64,000 bases of DNA from Yponomeuta sedellus (Eukaryota; Arthropoda; Insecta; Lepidoptera; Yponomeutidae), in assembly GCA_934045075.1 (NCBI GenBank), contig OW203737.1:2314001-2378000 (forward strand), read 5' to 3'. The notes beneath the pieces are model-generated. The model saw only the letters and a list, made by a program, of their open reading frames with translations. It was not told the origin of the DNA and searched no databases. Position numbers and translations under genes: made by a program. Positions 19,006-29,404 of this stretch are shown one piece after another. Position 1 is the stretch's first letter. Each line of letters starts with the position of its first letter.

Positions 19006-19095
19006 GCTACATAAAAAAACATTTACCCTACACCACTTCTGTCCTGTGCAATTTTCGTACAAATAAATGAGATGTTCTAGGAATGTTACAATGTA

Positions 19096-19351
19096 CAGTC
19101 TATTTATTCTTACTTGTCTTATTTAGTAAACAAGATTCTACCCTTAAACTGTGACTTTTTAGTCCAAAACTGCCATATTTCCTTAAATGAAGTAACCTGG
19201 AACACTCTTTTAGATAACCGCTGCCAATTTTATAAACATAGTTCATGATAGTTCATGAATTTGCGAGAAAATGTCTAGGTTAGGCATCTAATCTCACTTT
19301 TAAGGTTAGAATCTTGTTTACTAAATTGGACAAGTAAGAATAAATAGACTG
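19096..19351. mobile_element. mariner-like MITE, 256 bp, TA target site
   Basis: The terminal inverted repeats of about 50 bp start CAGTCTATTTATTCTTACTTG and are flanked by TA on each side (19094-19095, 19352-19353). Ends in CAGT with a TA duplication are typical of Tc1/mariner. A second copy is at 52915-53161 with its interior in the other orientation. No transposase is present. Confidence 0.85.
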
Positions 19352-19379
19352 TACAATTGTACATGGTCACTTTCATGTT

Positions 19380-20205
19380 ACATTGTACTTTGCCATTCAG
19401 CAACCAGAATGTAAATTCTTTACGTTGAAATAAATTGAATTTAATTCAATGACGAACGGAAAATTAGACGCTTTATTTGCAAGACGGATTACTTTCATTC
19501 CATCAGGTAAATACACGGAGTTTTGAGATTAAAGCCTGGCTTCGTTTTTCCGGTCATTCAATGCAGCTTGGGACCAGGATTAGGATAGGATTGGAGGAAA
19601 ATATCGTCACCGAAAATATAAATTGAATTGTACATTAGAATAAGTAGTTTTTAAATGAAATGTGAAAATACTGTTGGAGTCATCATCATCATAGGCCTTT
19701 GCGTCCATCACGGACGATTCAAACAGTGCCTAAGGACACAGGACTTGACACTTTTTTGAGTGACTGAAAAGTCCAATTCGAGAGCGGCAGCCCCTGCCGC
19801 ATGTAGGACATATTATTATAAAGAGAAGGTCCGGAGTCGGGTCATTTCGGATTTGGTGCCTCCTGGTTCTCTTGTCTTGGAGTAGCTAATAAATAATAAT
19901 AACAACAATAATAATAATAAAAAAACTGTTGCTGAGTTTCACATCCCTTCAAATCACAAATCAGCGGCGAACACGAGTGATGATTAGGTCTGTGCCGGGG
20001 ATATATTTAAAAATACTAGCGCCAAGTGAAGTGTAACCGGTCCTACTAAAAAAAAACACTTTTAATTGTGAGAAGGAGGAGGGGATAGTCAAATGTGAAG
20101 TCAAACAACGGAGCGTGTTCAGTATCACCTGGCAAAATATCTATGCACGCGCCACCATCAGACCACCGTCTTCAGATGAACCTAGACATTTTGACGGGTT
20201 ATACA
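19380..20205. other. unassigned
   Basis: It contains a small TCATCATCATCATAGGCC scrap, the usual LINE-tail trinucleotide, at about 19681. No gene is recognised. Confidence 0.35.
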
Positions 20206-20207
20206 TT

Positions 20208-20283
20208 AATGAAGTCAATAGTTTTGTGAAAACTATTGACTTCATTCACGTTTTCATGCAGCTTAGAGTATGTAAGCTGCATG
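20208..20283. repeat. two adjacent perfect hairpins
   Basis: AATGAAGTCAATAGTTTT (20208-20225) pairs exactly with 20229-20246 across GTG. CATGCAGCTTA (20255-20265) pairs exactly with 20273-20283. They lie in a frame (20115-20387) that I do not believe is coding. Confidence 0.9.
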
Positions 20284-20534
20284 TAATATTTTTTTTTTGC
20301 TATAGCACAGCACTTAAGGTACTTTGGGATGGAAATGGAAAAAAAATCAAAAATTGTTTTATAATCCGTTTTTATGCAAAAAATTAACATGAAAAATGTT
20401 AACAACTATTTTCAGAAACCAAAAAACGGCCGTTTTTGGCGGAAACTGATTAAAGTCCACGGAAAGTCCTCGGTTGTTGATTGTTAACTTGTTGCTAAAT
20501 CTTAGTTCTTACGATTTGACATGCTCACTTTTCT

Positions 20535-20665
20535 GTGTCGTGGGAACCAGAAACAACGACATCACAAACATGTAAACATCCAAGACCTGGGATTTTTTTT
20601 CCCAGCCGGGATTCGAACCCGGAACCTCTTGCATGGTAAGCAGACGCGCTACCGCTACGCCAAAA
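20535..20665 (-). mobile_element. tSINE-B, short copy
   Basis: The minus strand has TGGCGTAGCGGTAGCGCG (A box), GGTTCCGGGTTCGAATCCC-like T arm, an A/T run, ATCCCAGGTCTTGGATG and GATGTCGTTGTTTCTGG. It supplies the uninterrupted version of the site where the LINE piece at 50091-50190 landed. Confidence 0.85.
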
Positions 20666-20928
20666 CGTAATATAAAAACGTATCACGAATATAAAAGAAT
20701 TTTTTTTTCCTTTCTTCGAAACTCTCAAGACGCGTGTCCATTTGTCCAGTTTATTTCTACGCCTAAGCTACCAAACACTGGATACAAAACTCACATCATA
20801 TCGCGTGAATATTGAACGTATTATAACAAATCACATTCAAGTCATATTCACCTTGAAGAGCTTACCTACGTCAAAATAATTTCTCTAGTCACAGAACAAA
20901 TCTAACAGAATGGCGTTTGCGTTTCAAT

Positions 20929-21320
20929 TTTTTTTTTTTATTGAAAGTAGCACAGAAACTGCGGCTTAATGAACGTTACAATTCAAACTAGGTGTCCATT
21001 TCAAAATCTAGATCATTTAGGAGAAAAAATGGACAAAAAAACTCCTAACTTAGTCTTTTCAAAAGTCCTTAATTAACATAGTTTACATTATAAACATAGA
21101 ACTCATACATTGTACTGGCTTTCATTCCAGACCTCATTGTCATTTAAATAATCCTTTATGTTATAGTAGCCCTTTTGGCACAAAGTGTGCTTAACATATT
21201 TTTTGAACCGCGATTCAGGCAAGCTTAATATATCTTCAGGGATTTTATTAATTATTAATTCCAGGACTGGGTGAATGGTTTTGTTTAAAAGTGAGTCAGA
21301 TAAAATCACTTTTGTCAGTA
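20929..21320 (-). pseudogene. jockey/CR1-like LINE 3' end with C-terminal codons
   Basis: The minus frame reads LPESRFKKYVKHTLCQ, then KGYYNIKDYLNDNEVW, the conserved extreme C terminus of a jockey/CR1-like reverse transcriptase protein. A 3' untranslated region follows, with TCTAGATTTTGAAATGGACAC, and then a TTTCAATAAAAAAA tail. Other ends of the family are at 30740-31195, 37158-37312 and 39249-39395. Confidence 0.75.
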
Positions 21321-21411
21321 ACTGTATGTATTACTAGCTATTCCGGCGAGCTTCGCAGAGCCTCACATATTTTTATATGATTCTTGTTACCATGGCAACG
21401 CATATCTTCTT

Positions 21412-21666
21412 CTTCAGGCTATATTAGTCCACTGCTGGACATAGCCTCCCCCATAATAAGCGCCGTAGCGCAAGGTTGTGCCATCATTGAGGGGTAATGC
21501 TCATAATCCCCACGCTGGGCATGCGGGTTGGGATCGCAGTTTGGTGGAATTGTACTGCAGGGGGCGCTGCTGCCCACCTCCCAGTTCGTGTTCCTTAGTT
21601 GCCTTTTACGACACCCGCGGGAAGAATTTGGGTTGGTGCTGTTCTCTAGGCCGACACCACACAGCA
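21412..21666 (-). mobile_element. tail-SINE, full-length
   Basis: It has the same body as 54359-54618: on the minus strand GTGTGGTGTCGGCCTAGAG, TTCCCGCGGGTGTCGTAAAAG, the GCTATGTCCAGCAGTGGAC block and the TATAGCCTGAAGAAG tail. Confidence 0.85.
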
Positions 21667-22690
21667 ACGTATATACTTAAAGAGTAAATAGATAAAGATA
21701 GAACACAGAGAAATAAACAAATACATCTTAGAGTTTGGCTTGAAAAAAGTTAAAGGTAACAATAAAATATCACCCCATTCGAACACATTACTGGAATATA
21801 TAGTATCCTATGCCTCAATTTAGATCCTTGTCTATCTGTGTGCCAAGTTTCATGTAACTTTATTCAGTCGTAATTGCGTGATTGAGTAAGAAACATCCAT
21901 GCAAAAATATCGCAAATAGATCTCACAATCAAAAACCTTGTTTTAGTACTAGTATTTCTAGTATACTGGTATGTACTCGTGTTTTAGTACACTTACTTTT
22001 TAAAGATCTAATCCAACGATTACAGTGGTGGAGGCGACATAATATTGTGTTAATTTACAATGTAAACTGTAAGCCGCCGCCTTCGGGCCATAGAGTAGTG
22101 GAGAAAAAGGCAGCGGATAATAAACTCTGACCATCTTTACTCAAATCATCTTAAACCTAATACATCAGTTGCTACCTGTATAATAAGATCCCACGAATGA
22201 CATCAATAACATTAAAAGTCAATGAATTAGTCAATATTCTTACAAAATAAGAAAAAAGTTAGTGCTGCGGTCAGACACACTCGGCACAGCACTCGCTCAC
22301 GAGAATAACGCAGTGGTCAGCCATCACCAGTCTCAACTAACTTGAAGGGAAATAGATGACTCGGCCACCTCGCGACCATTCAAATGACCTTCATCAAACC
22401 AACAGATTGAGTTCTTGTCAGTTATAAAATAAATAAAATGGTATTGTTATCAATAAGCAATATCAATCATTTCGTCACTTATGTAATCGTAAAATATATT
22501 ATCAAGCGCTTAAATATAAAGCATTATATCTGTATCACGTCTGTGGGACCATTGAGGGCTTGAAATGTGTACATACAATTACTAACAGCTTTAAGAACCA
22601 TTATTACTAACATTTTGAGCCACGGATATGCTTTAAATAAATGTTTTACTATAATTATTATTATGATAAAACATATAACAAACCCTCGAC
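21667..22690. other. unassigned, with an RTE-tail scrap
   Basis: GTATCCTATGCCTC...AGTTTCATGTAAC and GAGTAAGAAACATCCATGC (21805-21905) belong to the RTE-like tail family. The rest has no recognised frame. Confidence 0.4.
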
Positions 22691-23420
22691 GAAGCTGCCC
22701 TACGGCTTAATACTTAATTTCAGCTTTTCAATACATTTTTTCAAATTTCATTCGCCCATAACTTCCAAACGGTAGCTTCAATTCTCGTAGAAATTACGCA
22801 TTTGGCATTGCGGCTGGGCTCCGCGTCGAAAGACATATCCTTCTCATCGAGCTACGTTCATTTTGAAATTTTCAGTTTTTTCCTACAAAATTCCCTATTA
22901 AACAGTAAAATGTGGTGTGCCCCTAACTTTGTATCCGACCACGTTATCTCGTTGGTAATCGCACATGCGGCATTCAGGAGCGCTTCCGCGTCGACAGACA
23001 GTACTCTCGGGGATCTGCGACGACTTTCAGTTTTTGTCTTTCCAACCCCCATAACTTTTTATCCGGACGTCGGGTTTCGACCGGAGTCGCACCCTTCGAA
23101 TCGGGGTCCGCTCCGCTTTATTTTTTTTTATAATATATTGCAACCGTCGTTCTGACCTTCTGTCGTTACCGGAGCGCTTCGCGGCCCAAAGCTAGCGACA
23201 ACAACGGCGGCCATGTTTGTTTGCACGATTGTCAAATGGTGTCACAGTGTCGCCTAGAGAAGTGCCAAGTATTGGACGTCCACCCTTGTCATCCGTTGGT
23301 GGGTTATGTTGACTGGTCGGTAATGTTTACCCTACCGGATGGAAATTTCACGTTCTGTTCAGTACTGCGAATTTGCTCGCGTACGATTTGAAGAATATCA
23401 TAATTTCTATTAATTAGAAC
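22691..23420. other. GC-richer unassigned island
   Basis: This stretch is more CpG-rich than its neighbours and free of the repeat families around it. A 117-codon plus frame (22802-23155) reads MALRLGSASKDISFSS and then low-complexity sequence; I recognise no domain. GGCGGCCATG near 23207 has a good start context but the frame is short. A promoter, a 5' exon or an old repeat are all possible. Confidence 0.3.
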
Positions 23421-23637
23421 TCCTTCCTCTCCTGTAGGTCTAAGTTACTGTTTATGTAAGTTTATTAATGTATTTCAGCATTTGTTGAATTAGCTTTTGC
23501 CAGTCTCTTTAACACTAAATGGTTTGCTGGAAGATAATGCTTCTTGCATTAAGATGAGATAAGAATGTTCTTTATTGTACACCAGTATTTATTCATTATT
23601 GTCCATTAAGCACCTGAAGTGTTAAGACATTAAGTCC

Positions 23638-23943
23638 TGAAGCGCTCTTGGCCTAGTTGAAGCGGGTGATTAGAATCACTTGAGTTAAGCAACTACAGGC
23701 GCGGCCAGGTGCAGGATGGGTAACCGTGCCGTGACTGCCGCTAGTGGCATTTTTCCGAGCGCTTCCGTGATTCGCCCTTGCAAATAACGATAAGCCATGT
23801 TAGAGGCCTTATGGGCGGCTTGATAACTTCTGACAGTAAGGCCGGCCACTGTCTTACAATCCGCCACCGACCTGGGACTTGGTCCCGGTGGTGGAGTATG
23901 CCCTAACCTTCCTGCGATGCAGAAAGAGACCCGTGCGAGCACG
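23638..23943 (+). mobile_element. 5S-SINE, nearly complete
   Basis: The head GAGTTAAGCAACTACAGGCG, GGCCAGGTGCAGGATGGG is followed by the normal body, with about 50 bp around GCAAGGCACGTTAAGCCGTTG missing. It ends at GAGACCCGTGCGAGCACGGG without the usual GATAAC tail. A short L7-type tail (ATTCTTTATTGTACACC) lies upstream at 23566-23590. Confidence 0.8.
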
Positions 23944-23982
23944 GGCAACGAAGTAAAAATTTCGTTTTTATAGTAAACTAGC

Positions 23983-24346
23983 TGCCCCAGCGAACTTCGT
24001 ACCGCCTAACAGTCGATTTTTTAATTTGTTATTGTTTTTTTCTCTCCGTAAGAACCATCCTCGTACTTCAGGGAATATTCTAAAAAAAGAATAAGCGAAA
24101 TCGGTTCAGCTACTCTCGAGATTTGCGATTACCAACACATTCGGGGATTCATTTTTATATTACAGACTAGCTGACCCAGCACTTCGTACCGCCTGACAGT
24201 CGATTCTTTTTTTTTTTTCTCTCCGTAAGAACCATCTTCGTACTTCAAGGAATATTCGAAAAAAAGAATTAGCGAAATCGGTTAAGCTGCTCACGAGATT
24301 TGCGCTTACCAACACATTCAGCGATTTATTTTTATATTATAGATAA
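23983..24346 (+). mobile_element. RTE-type 3' ends, head-to-tail dimer
   Basis: Two copies (23983-24168 and 24169-24346) each start CTAGCTGMCCCAGC, pass TCGATT, TCTCTCCGTAAGAACCATC and GCGAAATCGGTT, and end ATTTTTATATTA. The second starts directly at the tail of the first. A sister dimer is at 25901-26258. Confidence 0.8.
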
Positions 24347-24369
24347 AAAAAAATATTCTGAGTCGAGAA

Positions 24370-24445
24370 ACTAGGTACGGATTATATATTAAGGTTCCGT
24401 AGTCAACGAGGAACTCCTGCAGTTTCCTGTCAGTTTGTCCGCGGC
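24370..24445 (+). repeat. GGTTCCGTAGTCAAC dispersed fragment
   Basis: AAGGTTCCGTAGTCAACGAGG and CAGTTTGTCCGCGGCC match a sequence that is widespread in moths. A related, inverted stretch appears at about 35100-35215. Confidence 0.45.
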
Positions 24446-24512
24446 CTAACACCGAACAACAAGTACTGGAAAGCTGAAATTTGGTATAAATATACCTACT
24501 ATTGTGCATTAG

Positions 24513-24939
24513 CTGTGATAACCTACGGAGCCGAGACATGAAACCTCACAAAAGGGCTGGTCCATCAGTTCAAAGTCACTCAGCGAGCTACGGAGAAAGC
24601 TGTTCTCGGAGTTTCTCTGAAGGATAGGATTCATAACGAATGCATCCGACAGAGAACCAAAGTTATCGATATATCTCAGAGAATTAGCGAGCTGAAGTGG
24701 CAGTGAGCTGGCCATATCTCGTGAAGAACCGACAACCGTTGGAGTAAACGTGTTCTTGAGTGGAGACCGTGACTCGGCAAACGTAGTGTAGGACGCCCTC
24801 CGACCAGGTGAGCTGACGATCTGCGAAAAACTGCTGGCAGATGCTGGATGCGGCAAGCTGAAGACAGGGCGCTATGGCGCTCATTAGGGGAGGGCTATGT
24901 CCAGCAGTGGACTACATAATATAGCCTGAAGAAGAAGAA
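24513..24939 (+). pseudogene. LINE C-terminal part, 427 bp, with 9-bp target duplication
   Basis: The frame gives ITYGAET-like start, VTQRATEKAVLGVSLKDRI, RQRTKVIDISQRISELKWQ, then AGHISRRTDNRW, a broken RVLEWRP, RPPTR-ADDLRKTAGRCW and GEGYVQQW. Stops interrupt it. It ends in a (GAA)n tail. The direct repeat GTGCATTAG at 24504-24512 and 24940-24948 marks a 5'-truncated insertion. Its last 70 bp are shared with the tail-SINEs. The clade is probably RTE- or jockey-like. Confidence 0.85.
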
Positions 24940-25019
24940 GTGCATTAGTTATATCTAAATAAATTAGGAATGCAATTACTTTCATCGCCTACATAATGGC
25001 TTATGGCCAATAATGGTCA

Positions 25020-25155
25020 TAATGGTATTGCTTCTATAACTTCACAAAAGTGAACATGACTTAAAAACAACGTCATTGGTACATAGCGGGAGTTGAGTCC
25101 ACGGCCTCCTAATTAAAAACCCGGCATTCTACCTCTCTACTGCCACCGCTAACCC
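25020..25155 (-). mobile_element. tSINE-A head fragment
   Basis: The minus strand has AGCGGTGGCAGTAGAGAGG, a decayed B box (GTGGACTCAACTCCCGC) and the ATGTACCAATGACGTTG block. It runs into AT-rich sequence. Confidence 0.6.
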
Positions 25156-25370
25156 TTTCCTCTGTCGAGCAGCGTGTTAAATGGAGCCGTGAGTTAAAAT
25201 GTCGTTAAAAAGTCATCTGCGCCATTTTGTATCGGCTCCCATACGTTTTGTTCATTGATCACACTTCTCTCTTTAGCTCTAGGTGATCAGCGCCTAGATT
25301 ATTCATTTTTTGACGTATAAATCTGTGTGCAAAACGAAATATCTACTGTCACATATCTGCACCTCAGGTG

Positions 25371-25638
25371 GAAGGGTGACCGTCCTCGGTACGGGTACCG
25401 AACCGTACTCCTTGTACACCTCGGGTACCGAACCGTACTGGAAGGGTGACCGTCCCGTGAGTAACAATAGTGGCATTTTTTCGAGCGCTTCCGTGTTTTT
25501 CAATGCACGTTAAGCCATTGGTGCCGGCTATCATGTAATGGCAGTCGTTAAGCCATGTCAGAGGCCTTATGGGCGGCTTCCTGCCTTCCTGCAATGCAAT
25601 GACGCGTGCTCCAGCAGTGGAAACATACAAGGGTTGAT
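25371..25638 (+). mobile_element. 5S-SINE with scrambled start
   Basis: From 25440 the SINE reads GGAAGGGTGACCGTCCCGTG (box C region) and its body, with about 100 bp deleted near 25579. Upstream, GGAAGGGTGACCGTCC (25371) and CGGGTACCGAACCGTACT occur twice, so the 5' junction is a local duplication with palindromic GTACGGGTACCGAACCG-type pieces. Confidence 0.75.
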
Positions 25639-25900
25639 GTAGGTTGGAAATCCTCTCTCTTTGTGATACTTACGTAACTAGATTTAATTACAAATTAATA
25701 ACTATTAATTTCCCGCACCATACGAGATACTTGCGCTGCTGGCCGCATCGCTGAGATAAAGTATAAGTTTTGCTTGACCATGTTCAGCTATCTTAAATCT
25801 TTTGAAGGGATCTACACTACAAATAGTGCTGTAAAACTTTTATAAATATTAAAACTAGAACGAATTCAAGTTTGTGCTTTATTTATACTGTTTTATTTCT
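25639..25900. other. unassigned
   Basis: Nothing is recognised here. Confidence 0.3.
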
Positions 25901-26258
25901 AACTAGTTGACCCAGCGAACTTAGTACCGCCTAACAGTCGATTCTTTTTTTTTCTCTCCGTAAGAACCATCCTCGTACTTCAAAGAGTATTCTAAAAAAG
26001 AATTAGCGAAATCAGTTCAGCTGCTATCGAGATTTGCGCTTACCAACACATTTAGCGATTCATTTTTATATTATAGACTAGCTGACCCAGCGAACTTCGT
26101 ACCGCTTAACAGTCGATTCTTAATTTCTTTTTCTTCCGTAAGAACCATCCTCGTACTTCAAGGAATATTCTAAAAGAAGAATTAGCGAAATCGGTTCAGC
26201 TGCTCTCGAGGTTTGTGCTTACCAACACATTCGGGGATTAATTTTTATATTATAGATA
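25901..26258 (+). mobile_element. RTE-type 3' ends, second head-to-tail dimer
   Basis: Copies at 25901-26078 and 26079-26258 have the same start and end blocks as the 24-kb dimer, joined at ATATTATAGACTAGCTGACC. Each is about 180 bp. Confidence 0.8.
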
Positions 26259-26264
26259 AAAACA

Positions 26265-26450
26265 GAAAACTGGATAAAAACGGAATTAGCAGGTAAAAAT
26301 AGTCAGATCTAGTGAAGATGTAAAGTAGTAATGATGAAAATGAGGGAAATCTCGAAAATGTGTTATATAAATATTAAATATTTGAATGTGAAAGAAAGAA
26401 AAAGAAACATAAAAAATGGTGTAAAGAGGTTTGCACCGTTACAACCTTTG
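26265..26450. repeat. dispersed repeat, inverse of 15430-15800
   Basis: AGGTAAAAATAGTCAGATC, GATGTAAAGTAGTAATGATG, AAAATGAGGGAAATCTCG and GTGTAAAGAGGTTTG match the 15-kb copy in reverse orientation. This copy has no SINE inside. No function is suggested. Confidence 0.8.
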
Positions 26451-27440
26451 AAGGTGAAGGTCAAGAAAAATATTCCCGAACATGGCTGGTAATACATGAA
26501 AAAGAACTGACGCTGATAATTTCCAGTGCGATTGACAAAAACAATTGTCACGAAAACAGGAAGTTTTCCAACTACAGCGGAAAAGAAACTTGAGAGAGAA
26601 AATACGGCCTTTTTGCAAGATTAAAAAGTAACAAAAGTTAGCGTACTCCTTCAAGATTTTCAGCGTTCAAGTTTCATGAAGCAAGAGAGAAAAAATTATC
26701 GACTTAAAACTCTCGAAAACTCCGCAGTTCACGGTGAATTTAACTCCAAATGAAGACAGAATTTCCTAAGCACGAAACTGGGCAATAAAAGTTTTAATTA
26801 TATGAAAAAGTTACGGCATCGTATCCGCTTAGCACCTGAAGTTAATCTTTCGGAAACTTTTCGATGTCGGCCCAATTATCAGCCAGTAACATTCGCCCAT
26901 AACTTTAGAATTACAACTTATGTATATTAAGCTTGTATACTCGTACAAGTATTAGAATAACAAAACAGTGGACTGGAATTTTAAAAGAAGTCTTTACGAA
27001 AAACGACGCCATAAAATCAAAAAGAAAAAACAGGAAATGAAAAATGAACAACCGGCCATAAAGCGGCAATCAAGAAAAAGTCTACACTGATATTAGAATG
27101 AAAATAATAAAACACAACTGCGTCGAACGATAAAAATTAATTCGAACATTTACGCGGGGGAGTATTACTAAAAGCGCGCCATTGTCATTAGTGATACTGT
27201 CGGGAAAAAAATCGTTCTATTCCGGCTTCCACAGAGGATGGAGAAAGAAAAAAAACATAGGACGCGGCAAACAATTATTCAGCCTTCGCTCACAGGGTCC
27301 GATCAAACTGACCGATCCTATTGATTAATATTGTTTGCGAGTTTCTTCCATTGAACTTGTTTGATTAACTGCCTGAATGTAGGTAGGTTGAAATACGTTA
27401 AGAGTTTATTCAATGTGAAAATGGTTAAAAAAAAAATATA
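26451..27440. other. unassigned
   Basis: No recognised repeat is visible. Two short minus-strand frames (26363-26654) are rich in F, C and L and look like non-coding composition. The stretch is a candidate for ordinary unique intergenic or intronic sequence. Confidence 0.35.
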
Positions 27441-27444
27441 AATA

Positions 27445-27690
27445 AAATATAAATATTCTTGGACATATTACACACTCGTTAGCCCTATACTAAGCACAAC
27501 TAAATGACTTGTGTTATAGGTGCCAACTCGACGATGAATTCAATACAATAAATACATAGATAACATCCAAGACCCGAGACAAACACGAAAAGTTCGTTTC
27601 CTAAATTGACCCGGCCGGGGATCGAACCCAAGACCTTCGGTTTTACAGACAGCGTGCTATACCGCTGCGCCACCGAGGCCGTCAAATATT
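27445..27690 (-). mobile_element. tSINE-C (tRNA-headed SINE), full-length
   Basis: The minus strand starts GGCCTCGGTGGCGCAGCGG (A box), has GTAAAACCGAAGGTCTTGGG, the B box GGTTCGATCCCCGGCCGGG, then CAAGTCATTTAGTTGTGC and ends near CCAAGAATATTTATATTTT. Sister copies are at 38225-38470, 40610-40846 and 53980-54180. Confidence 0.85.
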
Positions 27691-27711
27691 GATTTAATGT
27701 ATAATATTGGC

Positions 27712-27998
27712 CTTTTGTGTCTACGCAATGAGATGATTTATGCAGCGCCCAGTGGCATCTTCACTCACACTATATGGGTGAAGGTCCCTTACTCGGATGT
27801 AGGGACTGTAATGCCTGGGACATGTTTTTTTAGATAGTGTAGGCTTGCCCAGCACCTATACAATCATGACAGATGGCCCACAGGAAAGACTAGTCATAAC
27901 GTTTCCTCACGATGTTTTCCTTCACCGTAAGTGAGAGGTATTGCGACTACAAATTCGCAAATGTACGTAACGGTACGTACGTAATGTACGGTTAGTTA
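27712..27998 (-). mobile_element. tSINE-A, 3' part
   Basis: The minus strand has TTGCGAATTTGTAGTCGCAAT, GAAGGAAAACATCGTGAGG and the body down to CTCATTGCGTAG. The tRNA-like head is missing; AT-rich sequence follows. Confidence 0.8.
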
Positions 27999-27999
27999 G

Positions 28000-28389
28000 T
28001 TAATAGTTATTCAACGAGCCTAATCGTGATTATTTATTAGGTGAAACGTAATTTCCTTAACGTAAGACCACGATATTAGAGCCGTTTTATATATTATGCA
28101 TGAGCATTACGAGGCATTAAGAAATACTATGGTTATTATTACTTGGCTTATTATACTATATACAATACTCAGTCTACAGTCTAGGTAAGTGCTTAAGTAT
28201 TATTAATTATTTATTAATGTGACTACCAGCCGATGTCGACAAATTCTGCCTTGACTCGAAAGGAGCATTTTTTTTAATTTAATTTTGATTTATTTGTGAA
28301 ACCTTGAACTTTATAGTGTGAACTAAATGAATGTTCTATCTACAGCAACTCCAAAACAATATCAAAAATGAGTACATTAAACTAAAATA
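28000..28389. other. unassigned AT-rich spacer
   Basis: No feature is recognised. Confidence 0.35.
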
Positions 28390-29060
28390 ATACATATTTT
28401 TGAAACTAAGTAAGTTAGTCTGAGGTTGGGAGCCAGGACTAACGAGCCACATCGCTGCCGCTGCGGTGGAGGCGTCGATGCGTTAGGTCACCATGGCCTG
28501 GCATGCTGCCGTAGCGCTGGACGTCTGTCTAGACACGCTGCCCTGAATGACATAATCCGTCGGGCTCTTGCCAGCGTAGGCGTGCCTGCAGTCCTGGAGC
28601 CCACTGTGATTGCGCGCGACGATGGCAAGAGGCCCGACGGAATGACTCTCATTCCATGGAAGAATGGGCGGTCGCTGGTCTGGGACGCAACTTGTGTTGA
28701 TACGCTTGCACAGACTCATATCCATGCGACCGTCTGTCATGCGGGGGCGGCGGCGTCCAACGCAGAGTCGAATAAAAGGCACAAATATGCATATATAGGG
28801 CAGGGCTATATATTTGTGCCTTTTGGAGTCGAGACTCTGGGGCCATGGGGTCCGGAGGCGAGACTCTTCCCGAGACCCGAGGGCTGGTGCTTACTCTGGC
28901 CAAATGATAAGCCTAGCCATACAGCGAGGCAATGCCGACAACCTTCTTGGTGCTCTGCCGCCCGACAGCGGCTCAAATATTTTATTTGAATTAGAATGTT
29001 TTAGGTTTAGTTCCATTTTTATCATTAATTATTATTATTATAAATATTTAAGTTATTATA
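28390..29060 (+). pseudogene. endonuclease-type (RLE) LINE, C-terminal zinc knuckle and nuclease, frameshifted
   Basis: The plus frame at 28426-28989 reads EPHRCRCGGGVDALGHHGLAC, a C-x-C-x8-H-x4-C knuckle (about 28444-28500). It continues DGKRPDGMTLIPWKNG and SLVWDATCVD, the KRPD-x(12-15)-D signature of the restriction-like endonuclease in R2/R4/NeSL-type LINEs, and YIFVPFGVETLGPWG. A frameshift near 28860-28880 moves the rest (RDPRAGAYSGQ, ISLAIQRGNADNLLG) to the next frame. The first codon is not ATG and the reverse transcriptase is absent, so it is a dead 5'-truncated copy. Confidence 0.85.
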
Positions 29061-29129
29061 GACGTTAATACTAAAGTGCCTAAGTAATTCATCATTAACT
29101 CATTATGTCCCCACCGAGGGGCTTGCGTT

Positions 29130-29288
29130 TGCTTTTACATGCTTGCGAAGCATGGAAGCCCTCGGAAAAATGCCACTAGCGGTAGTCACGGGACGGACAC
29201 CCATCCTGCACCTGACCGCGCCTGTTGTTGCTTAACTCAAGTGATTGATTCCAATCACTCGGTTCGCCTAGGCCACGAGCGCTTCTTC
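29130..29288 (-). mobile_element. 5S-SINE, head and early body
   Basis: The minus strand has the complete 5S-like head (GAGTTAAGCAACAACAGGCG, GTGCAGGATGGGTGTCCG), then ACTACCGCTAGTGGC and CTTCGCAAGCATG. The 3' part is missing, which is not the usual 5' truncation. Confidence 0.8.
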
Positions 29289-29404
29289 GAGCGCGATAAA
29301 ACTTTCACATGAGCTGTAAAAATAGTAAATTAAAATACCCGTAACTGGTGCAACAAGCTTTAAATGAATTTTGATGAAGCAAGAGAGTTTTGTCAAGATT
29401 GATA

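Noticed and set aside
22802..23155. 117-codon frame as a gene
   Set aside because: No recognisable domain, low-complexity composition and no clear start or splice context.
28774..28824. 15-bp perfect inverted repeat as a regulatory hairpin
   Set aside because: It lies inside the endonuclease-LINE coding sequence, where the codons on both sides (NKRHKYAYI and YIFVPF) are conserved family residues, so the pairing is probably coincidental.
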